From a virus: a stretch of 64,000 bases of DNA. This document shows positions 54,639-61,252 of the stretch, in pieces. The notes under the pieces were generated by a model. The model did no database searches and had not been told where the DNA came from. It was given only the letters and a program-made list of their open reading frames with translations. Numbering within the stretch: position 1 is the first letter of the stretch; each line of letters starts with the position of its first letter. Both the position numbers and the translations under genes were made by a program. The stretch covers positions 1 through 64,000 of IMG/VR virus record IMGVR_UViG_3300048035_000179. One strand, 5' to 3'.

Positions 54639-54673
54639 AACAAACTGAAAATCAATTATTTAAACTAAAAATT

Positions 54674-54946
54674 ATGATGCTTAACAAAATTAACCTTTCC
54701 ACAATTGATGACAATACGCTTGACCAAGCGATGAATATTTTTGATTGTATTCCTTTTACTATTCTAGACCATTACTCAAAGAAATTTAATATAGGTACAC
54801 TTGATTTATGTGTAGATGTTTTATTATCTAATAAAGAATGGCATTTGAGACTTTCACACCCTATGACATATACAACTCTTGAAGATATAATTCACGACTT
54901 TATTGGTTTAGCAAATAGAGACGAACACTTTGTTCCTAGGATTTAA
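54674..54946 (+). CDS. unknown 90-aa protein, first gene of the accessory operon
   Basis: Not recognised. An acidic/hydrophobic helical protein (DDNTLDQAMNIFDCIPFTIL, then TLEDIIHDFIGLANRDEHF). Its stop (54944-54946) is immediately followed by the hammerhead ribozyme, so ribozyme cleavage would separate its mRNA from that of the next gene and leave the ribozyme on its 3' end. Confidence 0.6.
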   Translation: MMLNKINLSTIDDNTLDQAMNIFDCIPFTILDHYSKKFNIGTLDLCVDVLLSNKEWHLRLSHPMTYTTLEDIIHDFIGLANRDEHFVPRI

Positions 54947-54996
54947 GGCTAACTGATGAGGATTTAATATCCGAAACGCTGTGAAGCGTCTTAGTC
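54947..54996 (+). ncRNA. type I hammerhead self-cleaving ribozyme
   Basis: Every core position is present. CTGATGA is at 54953-54959. Stem II is GGAT (54960-54963) with ATCC (54969-54972), starting with the canonical G-C pair. GAA is at 54973-54975. Stem III is ACGCT (54976-54980) with AGCGT (54985-54989) closed by a GTGA (GNRA) tetraloop. The cleavage nucleotide is C54990 after the stem III U. Stem I is GGCTAA (54947-54952) with TTAGTC (54991-54996), 6 bp with one G-U. The open end is at stem I, so it is type I. Cleavage after C54990 leaves a 5'-OH RNA with 10 nt before the next AUG. Activity is predicted, not shown. Confidence 0.9.
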
Positions 54997-55000
54997 AATA

Positions 55001-55969
55001 ATGACAAATAATTTAAACTATTACACTATGTATGTAAACTCAAATGGTCAATTAACAGACATTCACGCTGACCACGTGAATCCAACTCAAGCACAACAAC
55101 TACTTCACAAATTCAATTTAGATTGGGAGGTAAAAAAATTCCCTCTTCAGTTTGAGACTCCATCTTCATTTAGCGATGACTCTAGACTTAACCAAAAGCA
55201 CGATAGTGGTTTTTATGGTGTTGTAAGAACAGACAACAACGATTGCTTTGGAGCATTCACAGACCAATACGAAACTTTTCAGAACTCTGAACTTGCTGAA
55301 CTTGTGTTAGAAATTGCTGATGCTATTGGTCAACCTATCTCAAATGGTGCAGAATTCAAAGGTGGTAGAAAAGTGATGTTGCAAGTTGATTTGAATCCCG
55401 TTAAAATTGGTGACGATACAATCACTAGAAAAGCAACTGCTATCAATTCTCACGATGGCTCTACTTCATTACGATGGGGAACAACGGGAACAACTATTTC
55501 TTGTGCAAATCAATTCAGTGCAATCAGCAAAGAATTAGAGAACTCTGTACGTCACACACGTAATATGCGAGATGCTATCTCTAGGTCTCTACGTATTCTT
55601 GAGAATATGGAAAAAGCAGATAAGTCTTTATTTGAGATATTCTCTTCTATGACTGATTACAAGGTCACCCAAAAACAAGTGAACGAGACAATCAATTTAA
55701 TTACTGGTGTTGATGTCAATATGGGTGAAACCAAAGCACGTGAGCAGTATTCTACTAGAAAGTTAAATCAGACTCAAGACTTGGTGCAATCTATCGTTAA
55801 AGAGATGTCTTACAAGGGCGATACACTATGGGGATTGTTTAGTGGTGTAACACACTACACAACTCACAAAGGTGGCTCAGATAGAACTAGAGAAGAATCC
55901 AAGTATGTTGGAGGTCTTCAGAGACTCGACCAAAAGGTCTTCAACAAGTTTGCAACTTTAGTATCATAA
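55001..55969 (+). CDS. DUF932 phage/plasmid-like protein, 322 aa
   Basis: FPLQFETPSSFSDDSRLNQK, GFYGVVRTDNNDCFGAFTDQ then a long body with NSHDGSTSLRWGTTGTTISC and a C-terminal DTLWGLFSGVTHYTTHKGG match the DUF932 (phage/plasmid-like TIGR03299) family. These proteins are common on mobile elements and of unknown biochemical role. This is the largest gene of the accessory operon. Its mRNA would be released by the upstream hammerhead and is followed by a GNRA-capped hairpin, so it may be processed as a separate unit. Confidence 0.82.
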   Translation: MTNNLNYYTMYVNSNGQLTDIHADHVNPTQAQQLLHKFNLDWEVKKFPLQFETPSSFSDDSRLNQKHDSGFYGVVRTDNNDCFGAFTDQYETFQNSELAELVLEIADAIGQPISNGAEFKGGRKVMLQVDLNPVKIGDDTITRKATAINSHDGSTSLRWGTTGTTISCANQFSAISKELENSVRHTRNMRDAISRSLRILENMEKADKSLFEIFSSMTDYKVTQKQVNETINLITGVDVNMGETKAREQYSTRKLNQTQDLVQSIVKEMSYKGDTLWGLFSGVTHYTTHKGGSDRTREESKYVGGLQRLDQKVFNKFATLVS

Positions 55970-55991
55970 GCAAACTAACCAATCGCTAATG

Positions 55992-56013
55992 CCTTGCACA
56001 GAAATGTGCGAGG
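55992..56013 (+). ncRNA. GNRA-capped hairpin downstream of DUF932
   Basis: CCTTGCACA (55992-56000), tetraloop GAAA (56001-56004), TGTGCGAGG (56005-56013): nine pairs with one T-G. It is followed by a short T-run and a GGCA/TGCC mini-hairpin near 56030. It may be a weak terminator, a 3'-end stabiliser for the DUF932 RNA, or part of a larger RNA element. It also shows that ATG 55989, inside this structure, is unlikely to be a start codon. Confidence 0.5.
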
Positions 56014-56060
56014 TTTTGGTGGTAAAGGGCAATAATGCCATATCATTTAAACTATATAAT

Positions 56061-56195
56061 ATGAATTTAAAATTAATGATTCAAAAATCAATTATCTACA
56101 CATTGACTTCATTGGTCGCAATTACTTGGACAATGCTTGTCTTTCATTTACTAACCAAAGGCATTGATGCGAACGCATCATTTGGTCTTTATTAA
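56061..56195 (+). CDS. 44-aa single-TM protein
   Basis: The start is set by the AAACTATATAATATG motif ending at 56063; the frame continues to 55989, but that part covers the hairpin. The peptide MNLKLMIQKSIIYTLTSLVA continues hydrophobic (ITWTMLVFHLLTKG). It weakly recalls the beginning of DUF2061 membrane proteins. Confidence 0.6.
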   Translation: MNLKLMIQKSIIYTLTSLVAITWTMLVFHLLTKGIDANASFGLY

Positions 56196-56209
56196 AACTA
56201 TATAATATG
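56194..56209 (+). repeat. start-codon motif AAAACTATATAAKATG (representative copy)
   Basis: Near-identical copies end in the ATG of the genes at 56061, 56207, 57103, 57680, 58487, 58720 and 59273. Weaker forms precede 56723, 57966 and 60334. In most cases the gap from the preceding stop to the ATG is exactly 11 nt. It may act as the translation initiation signal in place of a Shine-Dalgarno site. Confidence 0.75.
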
Positions 56210-56650
56210 AAACAGAATAGTAAAGAAATTACACTTTGGGCGAGACGATGCTCAGTAACACTACAAGGAATGAATGCAGGTTATGTATGGGATGATGGAT
56301 GTTATTATTGTGTTGATGATGATGAAATTGCTAATGCTGAATTTAGAAAAGACAGAGAGCATATCATTAGTTACATTCCAAAAAATTTATCTGATATTGA
56401 TTTCTTCGATGATTATGATGAACACGATGAGGAAAACTATCTGTCAGCAATAGATAGAGTAAAACAAAACAAGGATACTGATGAAGACTTAAAAACTCTC
56501 TCTTATTTATTTGGCTTACACTACTACACAGAATGGATGGATGATGATGATATTCAGTATGTCGAGATAGATGGTGTAATCTATAATGAAGAAGATAAAC
56601 AATTTATTATGGCGATGGAATTGAATAAGGTCGCCCAAAATTTAGGATAG
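56207..56650 (+). CDS. acidic protein of unknown function, 147 aa
   Basis: Strongly acidic, with several Asp/Glu runs (IDFFDDYDEHDEENYLSAID; TEWMDDDDIQYVEIDG). Highly acidic small phage proteins often mimic DNA or block host proteins, but no known anti-restriction family is recognised. Its stop codon forms part of the tRNA-like hairpin that follows. Confidence 0.6.
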   Translation: MKQNSKEITLWARRCSVTLQGMNAGYVWDDGCYYCVDDDEIANAEFRKDREHIISYIPKNLSDIDFFDDYDEHDEENYLSAIDRVKQNKDTDEDLKTLSYLFGLHYYTEWMDDDDIQYVEIDGVIYNEEDKQFIMAMELNKVAQNLG

Positions 56651-56689
56651 TATGGTACTTAGGGAGCGTTCGATTCCTCCCTATCCACA
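56645..56689 (+). ncRNA. tRNA-like hairpin (acceptor/T-arm mimic)
   Basis: GGATA (56645-56649) pairs with TATCC (56682-56686). Stacked directly on it, GGGAG (56662-56666) pairs with CTCCC (56677-56681). With C67 bulged, G68-C76 closes a loop TTCGATT that fits the tRNA T-loop consensus TTCRANY. The 3' end reads ACA. D and anticodon arms are absent, so it is not a full tRNA. Alternatives are a tRNA-derived attachment site, a tRNA-mimicking regulatory RNA, or chance. Confidence 0.45.
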
Positions 56690-56690
56690 A

Positions 56691-56702
56691 TGCAATATTG
56701 CA
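56691..56702 (+). promoter_or_regulatory. perfect 12-nt palindrome before gene 56723
   Basis: TGCAATATTGCA is a perfect inverted repeat, placed between the tRNA-like hairpin and the AAACTAAACAATATG start motif. It could be a protein operator. Confidence 0.4.
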
Positions 56703-56722
56703 GATTATTTAAACTAAACAAT

Positions 56723-57091
56723 ATGGGATACAACACAGATTTTAGAGGAACGTTAGAATTCAACAAGCCTCTTACAGAAGAAATGATCAAAACTTATGAA
56801 TCATTTAAAGAGATGAGACACGAAGATGGCTATCAGCCAAATGGAAAGCCTTCAATATGGTTACAATGGGAAATCGTAGAAGATGATGGAAAGCATTATC
56901 TAGAATGGGATGGAGGAGAAAAGTTTTACAAGTATGTAGAATGGCTTGAGTACGTAATTAAGTACATCTTCAAAGGATGGGGATTATTACTGAATGGTCG
57001 AATAGAATGGAGAGGTGAAGAGTGGGATGATGTTGGCTATATCGAGGTCGAAAATAACAAAGTTAAAAGTGGAGATTTACAATTTCAATAA
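56723..57091 (+). CDS. unknown small phage protein, 122 aa (GLLLNGRIEWxGE type)
   Basis: Start MGYNTDFRGTLEFNKPLTEE at 56723, set by the variant start motif; the frame is open to 56690. The pattern WLEYVIKYIFKGWGLLLNGR then IEWRGEEWDDVGYIEVENN is shared by a small phage family of unknown role in which a helix packs on a beta sheet. Confidence 0.65.
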   Translation: MGYNTDFRGTLEFNKPLTEEMIKTYESFKEMRHEDGYQPNGKPSIWLQWEIVEDDGKHYLEWDGGEKFYKYVEWLEYVIKYIFKGWGLLLNGRIEWRGEEWDDVGYIEVENNKVKSGDLQFQ

Positions 57092-57102
57092 AACTATATA
57101 AG

Positions 57103-57678
57103 ATGGCAAATAACTGCAACAATTGGATAAGTTTTGTCGGTAGCAAAACTTCCCTTAAGAGACTAGAAAAGAAACTTAAAACTTATGACAAATCTAAATA
57201 CTTTACAGAGTGGAGCGAGTATGTTATAGGAATAGGTGAACTTGATGGAGGAGAAGGTTTCAAATTGAAATATGGAACTGACCATAATGTATATTATATG
57301 TATGGAACTAGATGGTTTGATTTCTTCATTGAGGAAGAGGATAACCTTTTAAGAGTATATGGGGATTCTGCTTGGTCGCCCCCAATCAAATTTGTAGAGG
57401 AGGTTTGTAAAAAATTTAAACTCAAGGCTGAAATGGATTACGAGGAGTGTGGATGTGACTTTGGAGGTCGAGCATTTTTTGATGAACAAGGAATTATCGA
57501 ACGAAAAGATTATTCATATGATCATTGGAGATACATAGATAATTATGAGGGATGGGAAGATGAATTATCTGATAGATTTGCTGACGAGGATTTGTCTTTG
57601 GAAGAGGCTTTGGAAGAACACCCTTATGCAAAAAAAGAAGAAATAGAAAAAATATATAATAAATCAAAAACTATATAA
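57103..57678 (+). CDS. YubB/DUF1281-like ferredoxin-fold protein, 191 aa
   Basis: MANNCNNWISFVGSKTSLKR, YGTRWFDFFIEEEDN, YGDSAWSPPIKFVEEVCKKF and YEECGCDFGG follow the pattern of the YubB ferredoxin-like/DUF1281 family, found on plasmids and phages. The family role is unknown. The last ~55 residues are acidic and helical. Start set by the AAAACTATATAAGATG motif. Confidence 0.7.
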   Translation: MANNCNNWISFVGSKTSLKRLEKKLKTYDKSKYFTEWSEYVIGIGELDGGEGFKLKYGTDHNVYYMYGTRWFDFFIEEEDNLLRVYGDSAWSPPIKFVEEVCKKFKLKAEMDYEECGCDFGGRAFFDEQGIIERKDYSYDHWRYIDNYEGWEDELSDRFADEDLSLEEALEEHPYAKKEEIEKIYNKSKTI

Positions 57679-57679
57679 T

Positions 57680-57964
57680 ATGAAAAACAATAAACTTATA
57701 GCAGAATTTATGGGGATGACTTATGGAGATTCTTGGTATCGCAAATCAATGAGATACAACGTTTCTTGGGATTGGCTGATGCCCGTAGTTGAAAAGATTG
57801 AAAGCCTTGGTTATGAATTTACAATAGTTGAGAATAGATGTAAAGTGAGCAACAATACTGACCATTCTGTAGAAGAGTTATTTCATATAGAAACAATAGG
57901 TAGTAAGTTTAAAACTACATACGATGCCGTAGTAGAATTTATTAAAAACTATAAAAACAAATAA
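57680..57964 (+). CDS. phage ABA-sandwich domain protein, 94 aa
   Basis: NKLIAEFMGMTYGDSWY, then VSWDWLMPVVEKIESLGYEF and TYDAVVEFIKNYKN match the phage ABA-sandwich family, a small fold of unknown function common in Bacteroidota phages. The following gene is a paralogue. Start set by the start-codon motif, whose TATATAA includes the stop of the previous gene. Confidence 0.75.
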   Translation: MKNNKLIAEFMGMTYGDSWYRKSMRYNVSWDWLMPVVEKIESLGYEFTIVENRCKVSNNTDHSVEELFHIETIGSKFKTTYDAVVEFIKNYKNK

Positions 57965-57965
57965 G

Positions 57966-58475
57966 ATGAATAGCAATAACCTTATAGCAGAATTTATGGG
58001 AATAAATGTTGTCACTATTGATAATGTTAGAAAAAACAAGAATCCCTATATCTCATCAGCAGATGGATACCTTGAAGACGATTTAAAATACCATTGCTCT
58101 TGGGATTGGCTGATGCCTGTAGTTGAGAAAATAGAAAGCGATGAAAGGTATGATGTTAATATACTACAACATGGCACTTGTATTTTCGATAATCAAAGAG
58201 AGATAGTTAACAATATTGCCAACATTTCATTTGATAAAAAAATTGAGCATACATATGATGCAGTATTACATTTCATCAAAGATTATAATACAAAAAAGAT
58301 AGACTATTTATATCTAGTCATTTCATCTATTATGACAAGATATGGTAGTTTAAATAATCTCAAATGTCAACTAAGAGAGGATTCCGATGTCGCATATGTC
58401 AACATTGCTGATGATACAAATATGGTAGTAAATGAACACGAAGTAGAAGATATAATTAATCAATTAATAAGATAA
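57966..58475 (+). CDS. ABA-sandwich paralogue with a C-terminal extension, 169 aa
   Basis: NNLIAEFMGINVVT, CSWDWLMPVVEKIESDERYD and TYDAVLHFIKDYNTK repeat the motifs of the upstream gene, so this is a tandem duplicate. About 65 extra residues follow (LYLVISSIMTRYGSLNNLKC) and look like a separate small helical/strand domain. It lacks a close copy of the start motif. Confidence 0.7.
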   Translation: MNSNNLIAEFMGINVVTIDNVRKNKNPYISSADGYLEDDLKYHCSWDWLMPVVEKIESDERYDVNILQHGTCIFDNQREIVNNIANISFDKKIEHTYDAVLHFIKDYNTKKIDYLYLVISSIMTRYGSLNNLKCQLREDSDVAYVNIADDTNMVVNEHEVEDIINQLIR

Positions 58476-58486
58476 AACTATATAAG

Positions 58487-58708
58487 ATGGCAAGATTTAT
58501 TTTAGATGTTATGACAGAAGACATAATAAAAGTATTGGATGTAATTGAAAGAGATCATTTTCTTTCAGACAAGGTCACCTCAATAAGATGTATTGATGAG
58601 ACAAATGATAATCAGTTTTATTCTTGGGATGAAGACACATCACCAATGATGAATGTGCTGAGTAAAAAACAATTAAAAACCGACAGAGATATTCTGTCAA
58701 AATATTAA
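58487..58708 (+). CDS. unknown 73-aa protein
   Basis: Start fixed by AAAACTATATAAGATG. The peptide MARFILDVMTEDIIKVLDVI is followed by TSIRCIDETNDNQFYSWDED. A small alpha/beta protein with no recognised family. Confidence 0.6.
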   Translation: MARFILDVMTEDIIKVLDVIERDHFLSDKVTSIRCIDETNDNQFYSWDEDTSPMMNVLSKKQLKTDRDILSKY

Positions 58709-58719
58709 AACTATATAAT

Positions 58720-59118
58720 ATGAAAGTAAATTTAGAAGGTAGATATACATCTACATATGGTTTTGTTGGAAACAACGGATTGGAAAAACACGCTGAAATG
58801 ACGTTCGGTAAAAATTGGGAAGCCGAAGATGACGTTGAACAAATACAACAACTTTGTGACTATATTGAATATGAAAGATACCAAGTTGATTGTATTGAAA
58901 CTAGAGATGAAGAAGATATAATAGTAAGGGAAGTAGATAATTGGAAAGAACTCAAAAAATCATTTTCTGATTTGCAAATTGCATTAGAAATAAACAAGAG
59001 CAACTTAATGCAACTTGATTGGTTTAATGATTTCGTTGACTTTGTTCAAGAATATGACGACAACATATATAATAAGGCTCGTGAGTGGGCAGATAATCAA
59101 GAAGCAAAAAAAGAATGA
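58720..59118 (+). CDS. unknown acidic 132-aa protein
   Basis: It starts MKVNLEGRYTSTYGFVGNNG behind the start-codon motif. The later part is helical and acidic (SFSDLQIALEINKSNLMQLD). Not recognised. The stop overlaps the next start by 3 nt. Confidence 0.6.
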   Translation: MKVNLEGRYTSTYGFVGNNGLEKHAEMTFGKNWEAEDDVEQIQQLCDYIEYERYQVDCIETRDEEDIIVREVDNWKELKKSFSDLQIALEINKSNLMQLDWFNDFVDFVQEYDDNIYNKAREWADNQEAKKE

Positions 59119-59261
59119 TTATTCTGGTGGTAAATAAAAATAGATATCTCATCAATGATAAGTCAGTAGTCGCTGATGAGGTATGTTCAAAGATACTTAA
59201 ACAATATCCTTCTGATGCTGAAGTATACTTTGACGAAGTAAAACTTACTGACGTTATTTAA
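59115..59261 (+). CDS. unknown 48-aa protein
   Basis: Starts within the preceding stop (ATGA) and ends 11 nt before the next motif-linked ATG, exactly the operon spacing. The peptide MIILVVNKNRYLINDKSVVA then VCSKILKQYPSDAEVYFDEV reads as a compact alpha/beta unit. Confidence 0.6.
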   Translation: MIILVVNKNRYLINDKSVVADEVCSKILKQYPSDAEVYFDEVKLTDVI

Positions 59262-59272
59262 AACTATATAAT

Positions 59273-59551
59273 ATGATTACAAATGAAATTTTTGAGTCTT
59301 ACAGAGAAGACCAAGTTAAACAAAAAGAAGCAAAAGGATTTTTAGAAAGTCAAGGATACTTTGTAGGTAATTTATGGCACGTAGATGACGTGATGAATGA
59401 TTACAAGTGCAGTAGTGAGGATGCACAAGACATACTTTATTCTGCCCTTACCAATAACGCTACAATGGAAAGGATATGGTTTGCAATTCAATATCACGCT
59501 GAGAATGAATATAATCTTAAAAGGAAAAGTGATGATAGTGAAAAAAATTAA
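59273..59551 (+). CDS. unknown 92-aa helical protein
   Basis: Start set by the AAAACTATATAATATG motif. DDVMNDYKCSSEDAQDILYS then NATMERIWFAIQYHAENEYN suggests a helical bundle. This SSEDAQDIL...IWFAIxxHAxE pattern is common in small phage and plasmid proteins without known function. Confidence 0.6.
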   Translation: MITNEIFESYREDQVKQKEAKGFLESQGYFVGNLWHVDDVMNDYKCSSEDAQDILYSALTNNATMERIWFAIQYHAENEYNLKRKSDDSEKN

Positions 59552-59879
59552 AACATATAAGTATAAAGAACTAGATGATCTTGCAAAAGTTGATGTGAAG
59601 TTTTGGCTTGATCAAAACCCTATAGACTACGAGAGGGAGGATGGAACCATTGTAATTGAGTATTTCTCAGATATGGATGAGTGGAGCGTTAACGAACATT
59701 GCGAGTTGAACGATTATTTCTTCACTAAAAAAGGTCAGCCTATACATAACATAGTAGTGCAAAATAAATATGTCGGTCAAGGAAGAAGAGAACGTCAAGC
59801 AGTTAATAACAACAAAATTATGATTTTTTCTTTTATAGGATTTTTGGCTTGTGTGATTTATTTGATACTTACAAGATGA
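59532..59879 (+). CDS. unknown 115-aa protein with C-terminal membrane anchor
   Basis: The start at 59532 (MIVKKIKTYKYKELDDLAK) overlaps the previous gene by 20 nt; the longer frame to 59397 would lie wholly inside it. A soluble acidic domain (YFSDMDEWSVNEHCELNDYF) precedes a single membrane helix (IMIFSFIGFLACVIYLIL). The tail-anchored layout suggests a cytoplasmic domain tethered to the inner membrane. Confidence 0.6.
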   Translation: MIVKKIKTYKYKELDDLAKVDVKFWLDQNPIDYEREDGTIVIEYFSDMDEWSVNEHCELNDYFFTKKGQPIHNIVVQNKYVGQGRRERQAVNNNKIMIFSFIGFLACVIYLILTR

Positions 59880-59974
59880 GAAGAAAAAATAGTTTAGGAG
59901 AAAACGCATTCACGTTCATGCTACTTTCTTGGATGTGTTTTATAATAATCAAAGTGGTAATAAATATATTATAA
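59876..59974 (+). CDS. 32-aa membrane microprotein
   Basis: The peptide MRRKNSLGENAFTFMLLSWM continues CFIIIKVVINIL, a basic N terminus and one membrane helix. Coupled on both sides: ATGA with the previous stop and TAATG with the next start. Confidence 0.5.
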   Translation: MRRKNSLGENAFTFMLLSWMCFIIIKVVINIL

Positions 59975-60330
59975 TGAAAGATAAAACTTATATTTCCGTT
60001 GTTAAGGCTAGTTTCTACGCACAACTCTTGTTAGAGGCTCTTGACGATTTAGAACAAACTCCAATATTTAGACAATCTCTAAAGTTTAAAGTTAAACAAG
60101 CACAATTAGAGTTAGAAAAACAAAACTCAAGATTCATTGAGACAATGTTTAAAAATGATGAAGAATTTTTATCAAATCTTCAGAAGCATACTGATGAGTT
60201 AATTGATAGATTATCAAAACTTGGGATAGATGAATTACCATTAGTAAATAAAATACTAGAAGAGTATGAAAAAGATTCAGATCATTGGAAAGAAAATTTA
60301 ACAATTCAATTTACAAAACTAAATACATAG
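59974..60330 (+). CDS. unknown 118-aa helical protein
   Basis: The start at 59974 (MKDKTYISVVKASFYAQLLL) shares a base with the previous stop; a longer frame to 59929 is possible but would overlap the microgene. Almost all helix, with heptads through residues 45-95 (KVKQAQLELEKQNSRFIETM). Confidence 0.6.
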   Translation: MKDKTYISVVKASFYAQLLLEALDDLEQTPIFRQSLKFKVKQAQLELEKQNSRFIETMFKNDEEFLSNLQKHTDELIDRLSKLGIDELPLVNKILEEYEKDSDHWKENLTIQFTKLNT

Positions 60331-60333
60331 AAT

Positions 60334-60699
60334 ATGTCAGAAATAAAAATGGAAACCTTTTTAAAGGAAAACGTGATGGAGGTAGTATCAAAGAAATACA
60401 AGTATGCTCCAGAGTCTCTAAAATATTTAAGAGACATTAAAGAACAGTTATTAAGTGTTATTTCTACAGTAGATGAAACTATAGAATATATGAATAAGAT
60501 TCAAAAAGTTAAAGACCAAAACAATGGAGTAGTTTATCCTTTTGATGAGGGAGATGATTATTGGGTTATTGAAAATGGAAAGGCAGTCTGGTCGTGTTGG
60601 GATGATATAAGCGAAGAATACCACAGAGACAATCCTAACAGAGAATACTTTATGAGTGAAGAAAGTGCAAACCAACAACTTAAAAATTTTCAAAAATGA
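60334..60699 (+). CDS. unknown 121-aa protein
   Basis: A helical N-terminal half (YLRDIKEQLLSVISTVDETI) is followed by YPFDEGDDYWVIENGKAVWS, a strand pair with conserved-looking Trp. The second part resembles small 'GDDYWxIExGxVxxSxWD' domains seen in many phage proteins of unknown role. The stop overlaps the next start (ATGA). Confidence 0.6.
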   Translation: MSEIKMETFLKENVMEVVSKKYKYAPESLKYLRDIKEQLLSVISTVDETIEYMNKIQKVKDQNNGVVYPFDEGDDYWVIENGKAVWSCWDDISEEYHRDNPNREYFMSEESANQQLKNFQK

Positions 60700-60854
60700 T
60701 CAGAGATAAAAAATTATTCTTTAAAATAAAAGAAATGTTTCCTGATGCTCCTGATGAGTTTATTAGAAATATGTATCACAACATAAATGGGAAAAAATTT
60801 TTATGGAAATTAACTGAAGGAATGAACGATGATTCAAACTCAGATGTAAAATAA
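60696..60854 (+). CDS. unknown 52-aa protein
   Basis: Starts inside the previous stop (ATGA). MIRDKKLFFKIKEMFPDAPD then FIRNMYHNINGKKFLWKL. Last gene of the accessory operon, just before a new promoter. Confidence 0.5.
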   Translation: MIRDKKLFFKIKEMFPDAPDEFIRNMYHNINGKKFLWKLTEGMNDDSNSDVK

Positions 60855-60885
60855 TTTGGTAAGACAATAATAAATGTTATTTTAG
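60855..60885 (+). promoter_or_regulatory. Bacteroidota-type promoter for the DnaA-like/integrase block
   Basis: TTTG (60855-60858), 19-nt spacer, TATTTTAG (60878-60885). This differs from the TTTG-N19-TAnnTTTG consensus by one base. Transcription would start near 60892, about 35 nt before the next ATG. Confidence 0.5.
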
Positions 60886-60927
60886 CAGTGTCAGACTTAT
60901 TATCAAACTAAAAAAAAAACTGAAATA

Positions 60928-61239
60928 ATGAACGAAAGTAAAATTAAATTACTGCAAGAGCAGTTCGGTTACAAACTTTACCAAGACTTAATTGACTCTG
61001 GTGAAGCATGGAAAATTGGTGGTGAGACTACTAAAAAATGTAAAGACTTACTAATTAAAGGAGTCTGTTTCCTTCCACACAAATCGGTTTATATAAATCT
61101 ATTTGTATCAATTCCCTCAAGACATCAAGTAAAAAATACGGATTTTGGCTCGTTATATCGCTCAAAAAAATATTGGGCAGATGAATGGAATATGTCTACG
61201 GAGATTGGTAAAAACATAATGAAAAGTGTAACAATTTAA
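60928..61239 (+). CDS. unknown 103-aa protein
   Basis: MNESKIKLLQEQFGYKLYQD, then GVCFLPHKSVYINLFVSIPS. Not recognised. First gene after the predicted promoter and 13 nt before the DnaA-like gene, so probably co-transcribed with it. Confidence 0.55.
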   Translation: MNESKIKLLQEQFGYKLYQDLIDSGEAWKIGGETTKKCKDLLIKGVCFLPHKSVYINLFVSIPSRHQVKNTDFGSLYRSKKYWADEWNMSTEIGKNIMKSVTI

Positions 61240-61252
61240 AAAAGACAAACCA

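Noticed and set aside
55989-56060. Upstream ATG extending the 44-aa membrane gene
   Set aside because: The extension covers a strong GNRA hairpin, and the start-codon motif marks 56061 as the start.
59173-59200. A second hammerhead-like CTGATGAG followed by GTAT...ATAC
   Set aside because: After the stem the sequence is TTAAAC, not GAAA, and no stem III or stem I can be built. It lies inside a coding frame (VADEVCSKIL).
59397-59531. N-terminal extension of the tail-anchored protein gene
   Set aside because: It would lie completely inside gene 59273 in another frame. ATG 59532 gives a normal short overlap.
60743-60770. CTGATGAG...GAAAT in the 52-aa gene near 60.75 kb
   Set aside because: No stem II pairs between the two core pieces and no stem III follows, so it is a chance match in coding sequence.
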